From: Flectobacillus major DSM 103
GTDB lineage: Bacteria > Bacteroidota > Bacteroidia > Cytophagales > Spirosomataceae
Length of the DNA: 64,000 bases
Assembly: GCF_000427405.1 (NCBI RefSeq)
Contig: NZ_KE386491.1
Location: forward strand, 3,414,790 to 3,478,789
Direction of reading: 5' to 3'
Shown here: in pieces, positions 1-8,709 of the stretch
How the letters are laid out: each line of letters begins with the position of its first letter
Numbering within the stretch: the stretch's first letter is position 1
Notes under the pieces: model-generated
What the model was told of the DNA's origin: nothing
The model's input: the letters and a program-made list of their open reading frames with translations, nothing else
Database searches by the model: none
Made by a program: the position numbers and the translations under genes

Positions 1-4
1 GATA

Positions 5-280
5 CTAGATCCATTCACTTACTTTTGACTGGCATATCCCAGAATACTCTGCCATAAATGATTGACTAGGGTTTTGCTTTAAGTATTGCAAAATGAACTT
101 TAGTTTAGCTTCATTCCCATAAAGGCTACTTAACTTAGATTCTTTAACTTGTCTGTACTTGCCTAAAGTCCCTTTGAGGGTATAGTTGCTAACTCGTTCA
201 TCCATAAGAGGACAAAAAACTGAATATAAATGTGTGTATTCGCTATGATTAAGTGTAGTTAATGTGTTAATTTTGTACAT
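5..280 (-). CDS. Transposase N-terminal fragment (IS5-like, HTH_Tnp_4 type), probable
   Basis: A 91-residue ORF that starts at 280 and stops at TAG 5-7. The C-terminal 30 residues (LKFILQYLKQNP ... QSKVSEWI) resemble the helix-turn-helix found at the start of IS5-like transposases with a DDE_Tnp_4 catalytic domain. In such proteins the chain would run on for another 150-200 residues after the helix-turn-helix. Here a stop codon falls directly after SEWI, so the ORF is either an orfA of a frameshifting element, a nonsense-broken transposase, or a remnant. The window ends four bases later, so these cannot be told apart. No terminal inverted repeat could be fixed upstream of 280. The family assignment is by pattern recognition only. 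Confidence 0.5.
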   Translation of the reverse strand: MYKINTLTTLNHSEYTHLYSVFCPLMDERVSNYTLKGTLGKYRQVKESKLSSLYGNEAKLKFILQYLKQNPSQSFMAEYSGICQSKVSEWI

Positions 281-382
281 GGCTCGTCTTTTTTAGTTTG
301 TTTGGTTTTGCGACTACAAATCTAAAAAATTCAAGCCTTTTTTTATGCTAATTCTGAAACCGTGATAAAGTCTAATGATAAA

Positions 383-419
383 AAAGAGTATTCTGTTTTT
401 TTTCTACAGAATACTCTTT
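383..419. terminator. Bidirectional intrinsic terminator
   Basis: AAAGAGTATTCTG and CAGAATACTCTTT form a perfect 13-bp stem around a T-rich loop. It lies 8 bases beyond the stop of the minus-strand response regulator, and separates that gene from the transposase fragment. Confidence 0.7.
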
Positions 420-427
420 CGTTATAT

Positions 428-1108
428 TTAAGCGACTTCTAATCGAAAACCAACTCCGTGGACATTACTCAATTTGATATTCTCATCTTTATTAAGGTAT
501 TTTCTGAGCCTTGTAATGAATACATCCAAACTTCGTCCCTTAAAATAATCATCATCACCCCAAATAGCTATGAGTATTTTATCTCTTGAAAGCGTTTCGT
601 TTTTATGTTGTACCAAAAACGCCAGCAAATCAGATTCACGATGTGTAAGTTCTTGCTGAAAATCGCCAATAATTAATTTGAGGTTTTTGCTATCGAAAGA
701 ATATTTCCCTAGATTTTGTACACCACTAGCCTGAACTGTTTTCTTTCCTGTACGTTTAAGAATAGCTTCTATCCTTAATACTAATTCTTCTATACTAAAA
801 GGTTTTGTCAGATAATCGTCGGCACCTAGTTTCAGGCCTTTTATTCTATCCTCTTTTAGCGATTTGGCCGTCAGAAAAATAATCGGTATTTCACTACCTA
901 TATTACGAATGTATTCGGCAAGGGTAAAACCATCCATTTCGGGTAACATGACATCGAAGATACATATATCATATTGGTTTTGCTGAAATGCTCTTTGGCC
1001 TGCTTTGCCATTTACTTGTAAATCTATATCATATCCTTCTTGCTCTAAGTTGTCTTTTACTACAAATCCGAGGCTTTCGTCATCCTCTACAAGCAATATT
1101 TTAGTCAT
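428..1108 (-). CDS. OmpR/PhoB-family response regulator
   Basis: A 226-residue cytoplasmic transcription regulator. The receiver domain (about 3-115) has the acidic pair D9/D10, the phospho-acceptor D52 in FDVMLPEMDG, T80 and K102, so phosphorylation should be intact. A winged-helix DNA-binding domain follows (about 130-224), with the typical RSLDVFITRLRKYL recognition region. The type resembles RprY-like regulators of Bacteroidota. No histidine kinase lies beside it: upstream is a 326-base gap and then a divergent carboxylase, and downstream is a terminator and a transposase fragment. It is therefore an orphan in this window, although a kinase could lie beyond the left edge. Family assignment is firm; the regulon is unknown. 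Confidence 0.93.
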   Translation of the reverse strand: MTKILLVEDDESLGFVVKDNLEQEGYDIDLQVNGKAGQRAFQQNQYDICIFDVMLPEMDGFTLAEYIRNIGSEIPIIFLTAKSLKEDRIKGLKLGADDYLTKPFSIEELVLRIEAILKRTGKKTVQASGVQNLGKYSFDSKNLKLIIGDFQQELTHRESDLLAFLVQHKNETLSRDKILIAIWGDDDYFKGRSLDVFITRLRKYLNKDENIKLSNVHGVGFRLEVA

Positions 1109-1434
1109 TCTTTATAATTTTAATTGTGAAGGTTGTTCGTTTTATTGTATATAAATATTCAATAGAAGGCATTTGAAAGTATAATCAAATGAATCAGATA
1201 CCTAAATATATCACAGAATTGAACCTATAACTACATGAGGACAGGCTTTATTAAATAATTTACTAATGTACTCTATTTGGTCAAAATATACAATTTGTTA
1301 ATATTTACATATTTTATGTAACTTGACAAAGTTATACTGGTTATTTCATTGGTACTACTTTATAAATATAGTACCAACGTAATTAAGCGTTATTCAGTAT
1401 ATTTCATCAACACAAACAAAACTATCAAGAACGT
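1109..1434. other. Divergent intergenic region
   Basis: A 326-base AT-rich spacer between the divergent response regulator and carboxyltransferase genes. It must hold both promoters. A minus-strand TAACTTTG (1327-1334) fits the Bacteroidota -7 element but has no well-placed -33 partner, so no promoter is called. No convincing small ORF or RNA was seen. Confidence 0.5.
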
Positions 1435-3054
1435 ATGACAACGATGGATCAAGCAAGCAATCGGGCATTAGTAAATGAACGAAATCTACATTTTGAAAAA
1501 ATAAAACTGGGTGGTGGACAAAAGAATATTGCCAAACAGCATGAAAAAGGTAAACTGACAGCTAGGGAAAGAATTGAGTACTTGATAGATGCTCAATCTG
1601 ATTTTCTGGAAATTGGTGCATTCACAGGATTTGGGATGTACCAAGAATATGGTGGCTGCCCTGCTGGAGGCACTGTAGGGGGAATTGGCTATGTGTCTGG
1701 GCGGCAATGTATGATTGTGGCTAATGATCAAACTGTAAAAGCTGGGGCTTATTTTCCGATTACGGGTAAAAAAAATCTTCGATTACAAGAAATTGCATTA
1801 CAAAATCGGCTTCCTATTATTTATTTGGTAGATAGTGCTGGCGTTTTCTTACCGATGCAAGATGAAATCTTTCCAGATAAAGAACATTTTGGTCGTGTAT
1901 TTTATAATAACTCTATTATGAGTGCTATGGGTATTACCCAAATATCGGCTGTTTTGGGAAGTTGTGTGGCTGGAGGTGCGTATTTACCGATTATGTCGGA
2001 CGAAACACTAATGGTAGAAGAACAAAGTTCTATTTTTTTGGCGGGTCCTTATCTGGTAAAAGCGGCCATTGGCGAAAATATAGATGCTGAAACTTTGGGC
2101 GGAGCTATTACCCACACAGAGCTGTCGGGTAATGCCGACTATAGATTTAAAACCGAGCAAGAGTGCCTCGACCAAGTAAAACGTATCATTGGTAAATTAG
2201 GAGATACCTCAAAGGCTGGATTTAACAGAGTAACACCTGTGCCTCCTCTCAAAAATCAGACAGAACTCTATGACATTCTGCCTGAACTCAGAACCAAGCC
2301 TTATAATATGTTAGAGATTATTGAATGCCTCGTAGATGATTCGGCATTTGATGAATTCAAAAAAGATTATGGCAAAACTATTATTTGTGGATATGCCCGA
2401 ATAGATGGCTGGGCTGTTGGTATTGTTGCCAATCAGCGGTTAGTGACCAAAAGTGCCAAAGGTGAGGTACAAATTGGTGGTGTTATCTATAATGATAGTG
2501 CTGATAAAGCTGCTAGGTTTATTATGAATTGTAACCAGAAGAAAATACCGTTAGTTTTTTTGCAGGATGTTACGGGCTTTATGGTTGGTAGTCGCTCGGA
2601 ACACGCTGGTATTATCAAAGACGGAGCTAAAATGGTAAATGCGGTAGCCAACTCGGTAGTCCCTAAAATTACGATTGTGATTGGTAATTCTTATGGGGCT
2701 GGCAATTATGCTATGTGTGGCAAGGCTTATAACCCTAGCTTTATTTATGCTTGGCCTTCGGCCAAAATTGCGGTGATGGGTGGTGAACAAGCGGCCAAAA
2801 CACTTTTACAAACCCAAATAGCTTCTATGAAGAATCAAGGAAAAGAGGTATCGAAAGAAGAAGAAGAGCATATTCTTAAAGAAATTATCGACCGATATAA
2901 TACCCAAACTACTCCGTATTATGCGGCGGCGAGGCTTTGGGTTGATGAAATTATAGACCCACTAGATACCCGAAAGATGATTGCAAAGGGTATCGAAGCA
3001 GCCAATAATGCCCCTATCGAAAAAGCCTTCAATGTTGGAGTTATTCAAACCTAG
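1435..3054 (+). CDS. Acyl-CoA carboxylase beta subunit (methylcrotonoyl-CoA carboxylase type)
   Basis: A 539-residue biotin-dependent carboxyltransferase that moves the carboxyl group from carboxybiotin to an acyl-CoA. Both crotonase-fold halves are present, with a GSCVAGGAYLPIMSDE segment in the N-terminal half and GNSYGAGNYAMCG in the C-terminal half. The stretch FPDKEHFGRVFYNNSIMS and the IFLAGPYLVKAA segment match methylcrotonoyl-CoA carboxylase better than propionyl-CoA carboxylase, which suggests leucine breakdown. Length is as expected for MCC-beta (about 535). The biotin carboxylase and biotin carrier subunits are not in the window, so the holoenzyme partner must be encoded elsewhere. 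Substrate is inferred. Confidence 0.85.
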   Translation: MTTMDQASNRALVNERNLHFEKIKLGGGQKNIAKQHEKGKLTARERIEYLIDAQSDFLEIGAFTGFGMYQEYGGCPAGGTVGGIGYVSGRQCMIVANDQTVKAGAYFPITGKKNLRLQEIALQNRLPIIYLVDSAGVFLPMQDEIFPDKEHFGRVFYNNSIMSAMGITQISAVLGSCVAGGAYLPIMSDETLMVEEQSSIFLAGPYLVKAAIGENIDAETLGGAITHTELSGNADYRFKTEQECLDQVKRIIGKLGDTSKAGFNRVTPVPPLKNQTELYDILPELRTKPYNMLEIIECLVDDSAFDEFKKDYGKTIICGYARIDGWAVGIVANQRLVTKSAKGEVQIGGVIYNDSADKAARFIMNCNQKKIPLVFLQDVTGFMVGSRSEHAGIIKDGAKMVNAVANSVVPKITIVIGNSYGAGNYAMCGKAYNPSFIYAWPSAKIAVMGGEQAAKTLLQTQIASMKNQGKEVSKEEEEHILKEIIDRYNTQTTPYYAAARLWVDEIIDPLDTRKMIAKGIEAANNAPIEKAFNVGVIQT

Positions 3055-3124
3055 CAGAGGTTATTTGTCACAAAGCCCTTCCTCTTCTCTTTTTTTTGTA
3101 ATTTTGGAAAAAGGTTTGAACCAC

Positions 3125-3160
3125 AAGCCATCAATTTGCCCAATAGCAAATTGATGGCTT
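3125..3160 (+). terminator. Hairpin after the carboxylase gene
   Basis: AAGCCATCAATTTGC and its exact complement flank a 6-base loop, giving a perfect 15-bp stem. The following tract is TTCTATATATT, only moderately T-rich, so it may act as a weak terminator or a 3'-end stabilising structure. It ends 24 bases before the helicase start. Confidence 0.55.
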
Positions 3161-3183
3161 CTATATATTAAGTGTATCTATTC

Positions 3184-5496
3184 ATGATGAATTATTTAGA
3201 AAGCTTGAACGAACCGCAGCGGGCAGCGGTACAGCATATTAATGGGCCATTGATGATTATTGCGGGTGCAGGGTCGGGCAAAACACGTGTCTTAACCTAT
3301 CGTACAGCTTATTTGCTTGAGCATGACGTTGACCCTTTCCAGATTCTATTACTTACTTTTACCAATAAGGCCGCAGGCGAAATGCGAACAAGGGTTGAGA
3401 AGGTTGTAGGTAATGATGCCAAAAACCTTTGGATGGGTACATTCCACTCTATTTTTGCTAAAATTCTTCGGTTTGAAGGAAAACACCTTGGTTATACTTC
3501 CGACTTTTCTATCTACGATACCGACGACTCTAAATCTCTTATCAAAAGTATCGTAAAAGAAAGAGGACTTGATGATAAGGTTTATAAACCCAATGTAGTT
3601 TTCAATAGAATTTCTGGAGCCAAAAATCGACTTATCGGCCCCGACGAGTACCTCAACAACCCTATTATTCAGGCCGACGATGCCGCAGCCAAACTTCCAG
3701 AAATGGGAAGGCTCTATAAACTATACGCTTTACGTTGCTTTCAAGCTAATGCTATGGACTTCGATGATTTGTTGTTCAATACCAATATTTTGTTTAGAGA
3801 CCACCCTGTGGTTTTGGATAAATACCAGCGTAAGTTTAAATACATTATGGTAGATGAGTTTCAGGATACTAACGTTTCTCAGTATTTGATTATCAAAAAA
3901 CTGGCCGCTATGCACAACAATTTGGCGGTTGTTGGCGACGATGCTCAATCTATTTACGCTTTCCGTGGGGCAAATATCGAAAATATTCTCAATCTTGAAA
4001 AAGATTATCCAGGCATGGAAACTATCAAGCTTGAACAAAATTACCGTTCTACCAACAATATTGTTCAAGCAGCCAATTCGGTTATCGCCAAAAACAAAGC
4101 CCAACTCAAAAAGAAGGTATTTACAGAAAATGAAGAAGGTTCGCCTATTGATTTAATTAAGGCAGCTTCCGACAATGAGGAAGGACGATTGATTGCAACC
4201 AATATTTTTGAAGCAAAAATGGCATTAGGGTTACGCAATACAGACTTTGCTATTTTGTACCGTACCAATGCCCAATCGCGGGCTTTTGAAGAAGCCCTTC
4301 GCAAACTCAATATCAAATATCGTATTATTGGGGGCTTATCGTTTTATCAACGTCGTGAAATCAAAGATTTATTGGCCTACCTCCGTTTTATTATTAACCA
4401 ACGAGATTCGGAGGCTTTCAAACGTATTATTAATCTTCCTAAAAGAGGTATAGGCGATACCACTATTGCCAAAATTGAAATTACCGCCGCCGAACAACAA
4501 GTACCCGTTTGGGAAATTGTAGCCAATATCCGCCTGTTTCAGGCTGGGCGATTTGCCGATACCATCGAGGGTTTTGCTGATTTAATCAAATCCTTCAAAT
4601 TATTGGTCGAGGTTCAGCAAAAAGACGCTTACGAAATAGCGGCTCATGTGGCCAAGGCTTCGGGCTTGCTGAAAGAATTACACGAGGACAAAACAGTAGA
4701 AGGGCTTTCTCGATATGAAAACGTACAGGAATTACTCAACTCTATCAAACAGTTTGTCGATAACCCCGATGTTGAAGATAAATCTTTGTCGAGTTTTCTT
4801 CAAACAGTTTCTTTACTCACAACAGCCGACGACGACGACCCCGATGGCGACAACGACCGTGTTACAATGATGACGATTCACGGGGCTAAAGGGCTAGAAT
4901 TCAATCATGTATATGTAGTTGGTATGGAAGAAGACCTTTTCCCTAGCCAAATGATGCTACAAAGCAGAGCCGATTTAGAAGAAGAACGAAGATTATTTTA
5001 TGTAGCCATTACTCGTGCCGAGAAAAAACTGGTAATGTCGTATGCCGAAAGCCGATACCAGTATGGCCGCCTAAAACCTTGTGAACCAAGCCGTTTCCTT
5101 GATGAAATAGACCCAAAATATCTACAGTTTGCGAAAAATATCAGACGAGCTGTCGAAGAGACACAAAGGCTTCCTCAGGGATTTGTCAGAAAGGTAGACA
5201 AACCAGTATCTTCTACCATCACCAATAATAACCCAACGCCTGTTTCTAGCCTTATTCAGAAAAAGACCAGTGTAAACGCCGCTCCAGCTAGCTATGTACC
5301 TTCTCCTGATTTTGCACCTAGCGATACCCGAAATTTGCAGGAAGGCAACAAAGTGGAACACCTAAAGTTTGGTTTTGGTACTGTCAAAAAAATGGATATT
5401 AATGGTAACGACCGTAAAGCTATCATTGTGTTTGAAGGAGGTGTAGGCGAAAAAACATTACTATTAAGTTTTGCCAAACTCAGGATTCTCTCATAA
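3184..5496 (+). CDS. UvrD/PcrA-type superfamily 1 DNA helicase
   Basis: An ATP-dependent 3'-5' DNA helicase of about 770 residues for repair and replication restart. Visible motifs include Walker A AGAGSGKT, Walker B MVDEFQDT, the QNYRST segment, the GAKGLEF motif and motif VI FYVAITRAEKK. A linker rich in Pro/Ser/Thr leads to a C-terminal Tudor-like segment (VEHLKFGFGTVKKM ... FAKLRIL), as in PcrA. The frame is open from GTG 3172, but ATG 3184 or 3187 precedes the usual start of the family (N-Y-L-E-S-L-N-E-P-Q) and is preferred. PcrA versus UvrD naming cannot be settled by eye. Confidence 0.92.
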   Translation: MMNYLESLNEPQRAAVQHINGPLMIIAGAGSGKTRVLTYRTAYLLEHDVDPFQILLLTFTNKAAGEMRTRVEKVVGNDAKNLWMGTFHSIFAKILRFEGKHLGYTSDFSIYDTDDSKSLIKSIVKERGLDDKVYKPNVVFNRISGAKNRLIGPDEYLNNPIIQADDAAAKLPEMGRLYKLYALRCFQANAMDFDDLLFNTNILFRDHPVVLDKYQRKFKYIMVDEFQDTNVSQYLIIKKLAAMHNNLAVVGDDAQSIYAFRGANIENILNLEKDYPGMETIKLEQNYRSTNNIVQAANSVIAKNKAQLKKKVFTENEEGSPIDLIKAASDNEEGRLIATNIFEAKMALGLRNTDFAILYRTNAQSRAFEEALRKLNIKYRIIGGLSFYQRREIKDLLAYLRFIINQRDSEAFKRIINLPKRGIGDTTIAKIEITAAEQQVPVWEIVANIRLFQAGRFADTIEGFADLIKSFKLLVEVQQKDAYEIAAHVAKASGLLKELHEDKTVEGLSRYENVQELLNSIKQFVDNPDVEDKSLSSFLQTVSLLTTADDDDPDGDNDRVTMMTIHGAKGLEFNHVYVVGMEEDLFPSQMMLQSRADLEEERRLFYVAITRAEKKLVMSYAESRYQYGRLKPCEPSRFLDEIDPKYLQFAKNIRRAVEETQRLPQGFVRKVDKPVSSTITNNNPTPVSSLIQKKTSVNAAPASYVPSPDFAPSDTRNLQEGNKVEHLKFGFGTVKKMDINGNDRKAIIVFEGGVGEKTLLLSFAKLRILS

Positions 5497-5553
5497 ATGA
5501 TACAAGGATATGGCCGCTTTATACGTTATTGGATTATTTAATTTGTAAACATC

Positions 5554-6069
5554 ATGAAAAAAATTGTTATTCTTCTTTTTGTAGGTTTATTATTGTTTGG
5601 AAGTATGATACCCAAACTCATCAATATTTTTAGGAAAGATGATGAAGTAAGCACAATTAGTAATAACCCAACCAATGCAGTACCTAATGAACCTCTTTTT
5701 GTCAAAGAAGGGGAATTAGTCTTTTTGAAAAATAACAAACAACTAACCATTGAGGTAGCCGACAACGAAGCCGAAACGACGCAGGGCTTGATGTATCGTA
5801 AAAGTATGCCCGATAGCTGTGGAATGCTGTTTGTATTTCCCGATAGCCAAGAACGCAGCTTTTGGATGAAAAATACATATATTCCCTTAGACATTCTGTA
5901 TTTAGATAGTCAAAAACAAATTCTTACGATTCAGGCTAACCGCACACCCTTTTCTGAAGAGGCTATTCCTTCTCTCAAAGAAGCTCAATATGTATTAGAA
6001 GTAAATGCTGGATACTGCCAAAGAAATGGGATTCAGCAAGGCGATAAAGTTGATTTCAAGATTCAATAG
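5554..6069 (+). CDS. DUF192 family protein, membrane-anchored
   Basis: A 171-residue protein with one N-terminal hydrophobic segment (about 3-22) that serves as signal or anchor, followed by a DUF192 domain (about 58-170). Family features are the TTQGLMYRKSMP segment, GMLFVFPD, FWMKNTYIPLDI and the C-terminal VLEVNAGYCQRNGIQQGD. The domain is periplasmic by topology. Its biochemical role is not established. It follows the helicase by 57 bases on the same strand and may share its transcript. The family call is firm, function unknown. Confidence 0.88.
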   Translation: MKKIVILLFVGLLLFGSMIPKLINIFRKDDEVSTISNNPTNAVPNEPLFVKEGELVFLKNNKQLTIEVADNEAETTQGLMYRKSMPDSCGMLFVFPDSQERSFWMKNTYIPLDILYLDSQKQILTIQANRTPFSEEAIPSLKEAQYVLEVNAGYCQRNGIQQGDKVDFKIQ

Positions 6070-6095
6070 TATTATTTTATCCTATACAGTGAAGA

Positions 6096-6290
6096 GAATG
6101 AGTGATTCTGAAATGTAACATAAAAATGGAAGTCATCCCGAATATTTAGAACAAATAAGGCGGTCGAAATTAGTTTTTCGACCGCCTTGTTTGTTTAATA
6201 GCCTAACAGTTATATATTTTTTTCCAATAAATACTAACAACAGGTCTCTATTGCAAATTATCCCGCAATTCAGAATGACACATATTTAGG
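6096..6290. repeat. Interspersed modular repeat, copy 1 (degenerate)
   Basis: Left block GAATGAGTGATTCTG (6096-6110) followed by ACATAAAAA and GAAGTCATCCCGA recurs at 61703-61747. The right block CAGGTCTCTATTGCAAATTATCCC recurs in inverted order at 36912-36935. TCAGAATGACACAT (about 6270-6283) recurs at about 37080-37093. A hairpin lies between the blocks. The copy sits between the 3' ends of two convergent genes, as do the other two copies. Borders are approximate. Confidence 0.65.
6157..6188. terminator. Hairpin inside repeat copy 1
   Basis: AAGGCGGTCGAAA pairs with TTTCGACCGCCTT across a short loop holding TTAG, a 13-bp GC-containing stem followed by TGTTTGTTT. It probably terminates both the DUF192 transcript and the opposing lipoprotein transcript. 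A hairpin with the same GAAATTAG core but a different stem is at 37033-37067. Confidence 0.7.
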
Positions 6291-6301
6291 TTTTCTCATT
6301 C

Positions 6302-7234
6302 CTATTTCGTTTGTCGGGCATACCAGTACAAATTTACAGGAAGATTATAATCGGTAGTTTCGCCAATGGTAAAATACCCCTTGGCATCCAAAGAAAAGCA
6401 AATACCTTCGCCTTGTGCCTCTTTTGAAGCATCATAATTATAATTGGTCAAAGAAGCAGGACGAAGCAATACCTGTGGGAGAGTCTCACCAGTTTTTCTC
6501 CTCCAATGAAAAATCTGACCATAATTACGAACCAAAATTTCTTGATTATCGGGCGATATATCGCCAGCAGTAATATAAAAGAGTTGGTTTATGGCTGTAG
6601 AAAAAGAAACCTCTTCTACAAATTCGGCTGTTGTTGTCTGGGTATATGATTGTGGATATTTCAATCTATATAAACGTTGTTTATTTTCTCGTTTCGACAA
6701 AATATAAATATCTTTTGTGGCATGATCAATCATCATACACTCAGCATCACGCGGGCCATCGGGATACACAAAATTAATGGCTTTTACACCAGTAAGCGTA
6801 ATTTTTGAAGAAGCCTGAACCGTTTGGCTGCTTGTATTGGGTTCTAATACACGGTAGATTGTACAGCTTGGGTATTGGGCATTGTTATCACCTATATCAG
6901 CTATGTACAAATAATTACCATCATCAAACTTCGTAATAGCAATATCTTCCCAATCACGGTTAGTTGCACCTTCCAAATAAAACTCTTTTGTCCCTTGTCC
7001 TTTATTATCTATTAGAAAAATTCTATTTGAATCGCCACTATCATTATGAACCCAAAGCATTCCAGGGTTAGTATAACTAGCTATAATACCCGATGCTTCA
7101 TCCAAAGCCTTGTTCTGGATCGAGCCTACATTAGCACCAGCCTCAAAAGTATCAATAGGAGTATCAATAGGCGTAGGATTGTCGTCACAAGAAATTAGCA
7201 ATCCTAAAATCAGTATACTATACAGTAATTTCAT
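6302..7234 (-). CDS. Lipoprotein, predicted beta-propeller-like
   Basis: A 310-residue exported protein. The N-terminus MKLLYSILILGLLISC is a lipoprotein signal with the acylated cysteine at C16, followed by a Pro/Thr/Asp-rich linker. The body has repeated segments of beta character with aspartate-rich turns (WVHNDSGDSNRIFLID, LYIADIGDNNAQYPSCTIYRV, ECMMIDHATKDIYILSKR), which suggests a propeller. No catalytic motif was recognised. It starts 29 bases after gldE on the same strand, so the two are probably co-transcribed. In flavobacteria the lipoprotein gene gldD often follows gldE; this protein does not look like GldD. Function unknown. Confidence 0.8.
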   Translation of the reverse strand: MKLLYSILILGLLISCDDNPTPIDTPIDTFEAGANVGSIQNKALDEASGIIASYTNPGMLWVHNDSGDSNRIFLIDNKGQGTKEFYLEGATNRDWEDIAITKFDDGNYLYIADIGDNNAQYPSCTIYRVLEPNTSSQTVQASSKITLTGVKAINFVYPDGPRDAECMMIDHATKDIYILSKRENKQRLYRLKYPQSYTQTTTAEFVEEVSFSTAINQLFYITAGDISPDNQEILVRNYGQIFHWRRKTGETLPQVLLRPASLTNYNYDASKEAQGEGICFSLDAKGYFTIGETTDYNLPVNLYWYARQTK

Positions 7235-7263
7235 TAAAGTATGTGTTTCGCAAAAGAGTACGA

Positions 7264-8634
7264 CTAGGTAAGTTCTCTGCTTGTTTCATCGGTTTCTTCG
7301 GTTCTAATAGTCACCTTTACCCTTTTTATGCGGCGAGTGTCTACAGAAGCAATTCTAAATCTAAATTTATCAAAGTCAATTTCCTCACCTGCATGTGGTA
7401 GTCGAGTAAACAGCTCGATGAGTAAACCCGCCAAAGATTCGCTTTCGCCCTTGGCTTTATCAAAAAAGTCGTTATCTATACTTAACGCCCTACAAACATC
7501 ATTTAGTGTTACTTTTCCTTCAAACTCAAACGAGCCATCTTCCAAAAGCTTATATCCTACTTCCTCTTCATCGTATTCGTCGTTGATATCACCCACGATT
7601 TCCTCAATAATATCTTCCATCGTAATAATGCCTTCGGTTTCACCATATTCGTTTACCACAACAGCCATGTGTACTCTTTTCTCTTGAAAATCGTACAGCA
7701 AGTCATCTATTTTCTTACTTTCAGGAATAAAAAATGCCTGATGAATCAATTCTTGCCAATTGAAATACTCATTTTTCTCAATATGAGGTAATAAATCCTT
7801 GATATACAATACCCCTTCTATTTTATCAATAGTTTCTTTATAAACTGGCACACGAGAGTAGCCCGATTTATTGATTTTGTCCATCAACTCATGAAAGTCT
7901 AAAGTAATATCAAAAGCCGTTACATCACGTCGAGGACGCATGACACTTTTGGCCGAAGTACTACCAAAGTTGACAATTCCTTTCAATATATCTTTTTCCT
8001 GAGCCGACGTCCCTTGTCCTGTCGTAATTTCGAGGGCGTGGTTCAGTTCATCGGCTGTAATGGTATAGCCTTTTCGTTCTACCCTTTTTTCGATAATATT
8101 ACTAATACCCAATAATAACGAAGAAAGAGGCTTAAAAACAAAAGTAGCAATATCAATAAGAGGAGCTGTCAATTTGGCAAATCGTAGGTTATTCTGCTGA
8201 GCCCAAACTTTAGGAATCAGTTCGCCAAAAAAGGTAATGATAAATGTTACCCCTACCAATAGAATAAGAGTAGCCACAAGCCCTTCTTTTTCTTTTTCTC
8301 CCAGAATTTGCTCTGTCAAAAAAGTAGAAATCGTAACAAAAGTAATATTGACAAGATTGATAAAAATCAGCAAAGTAGCCAATAGCTGTTGAGGTTTGTC
8401 GAGGAGCTTGGCGATGGTGCGTTCGCTACTACTATCACTTTCACGGCAAGCAACACGCTCTTCGGCCGATAAAGAAAAGAAGGCTACTTCCGAACCTGCC
8501 AACAATGCAGAAAGCCCCAATAGAGCTACAAGAATAAGTGCGTCAATGCCATAAACGCTGTACGAGGAGGTGCTTTCAACTTGTGCTAAAAGCACCCTAA
8601 TCGGGTGATAATCGTCAGATAATCGAGTTTCCAA
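7264..8634 (-). CDS. gldE: GldE-type CNNM/CBS/CorC_HlyC membrane protein
   Basis: A 456-residue inner-membrane protein. An N-terminal DUF21/CNNM region (about 28-185) has several hydrophobic helices and the motif GSEVAFFSLS. A CBS-domain pair follows (about 205-340, with VMRPRRDV and VVVNEYGETEGIITMEDIIEEIVGDI), then a C-terminal CorC_HlyC domain (about 355-445). In Bacteroidota this architecture beside ssb and mutY is annotated as gliding-motility protein GldE; the wider family includes Mg/Co efflux proteins. The synteny supports the gldE name, but a role in gliding is not shown by the sequence. Confidence 0.8.
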   Translation of the reverse strand: METRLSDDYHPIRVLLAQVESTSSYSVYGIDALILVALLGLSALLAGSEVAFFSLSAEERVACRESDSSSERTIAKLLDKPQQLLATLLIFINLVNITFVTISTFLTEQILGEKEKEGLVATLILLVGVTFIITFFGELIPKVWAQQNNLRFAKLTAPLIDIATFVFKPLSSLLLGISNIIEKRVERKGYTITADELNHALEITTGQGTSAQEKDILKGIVNFGSTSAKSVMRPRRDVTAFDITLDFHELMDKINKSGYSRVPVYKETIDKIEGVLYIKDLLPHIEKNEYFNWQELIHQAFFIPESKKIDDLLYDFQEKRVHMAVVVNEYGETEGIITMEDIIEEIVGDINDEYDEEEVGYKLLEDGSFEFEGKVTLNDVCRALSIDNDFFDKAKGESESLAGLLIELFTRLPHAGEEIDFDKFRFRIASVDTRRIKRVKVTIRTEETDETSRELT

Positions 8635-8661
8635 GAGTTTGGTTTGTTTAGTTAAACATAA

Positions 8662-8696
8662 GTTGTGGGTTATGTTTTATGATAATAACCCACAAC
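8662..8696 (-). terminator. Terminator-like hairpin between ssb and gldE
   Basis: GTTGTGGGTTAT and ATAACCCACAAC form a perfect 12-bp stem with an 11-base loop. It lies just beyond the ssb stop on the minus strand and may attenuate read-through into gldE. The following T-tract is short. Confidence 0.55.
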
Positions 8697-8709
8697 AAAC
8701 GATGAACCT

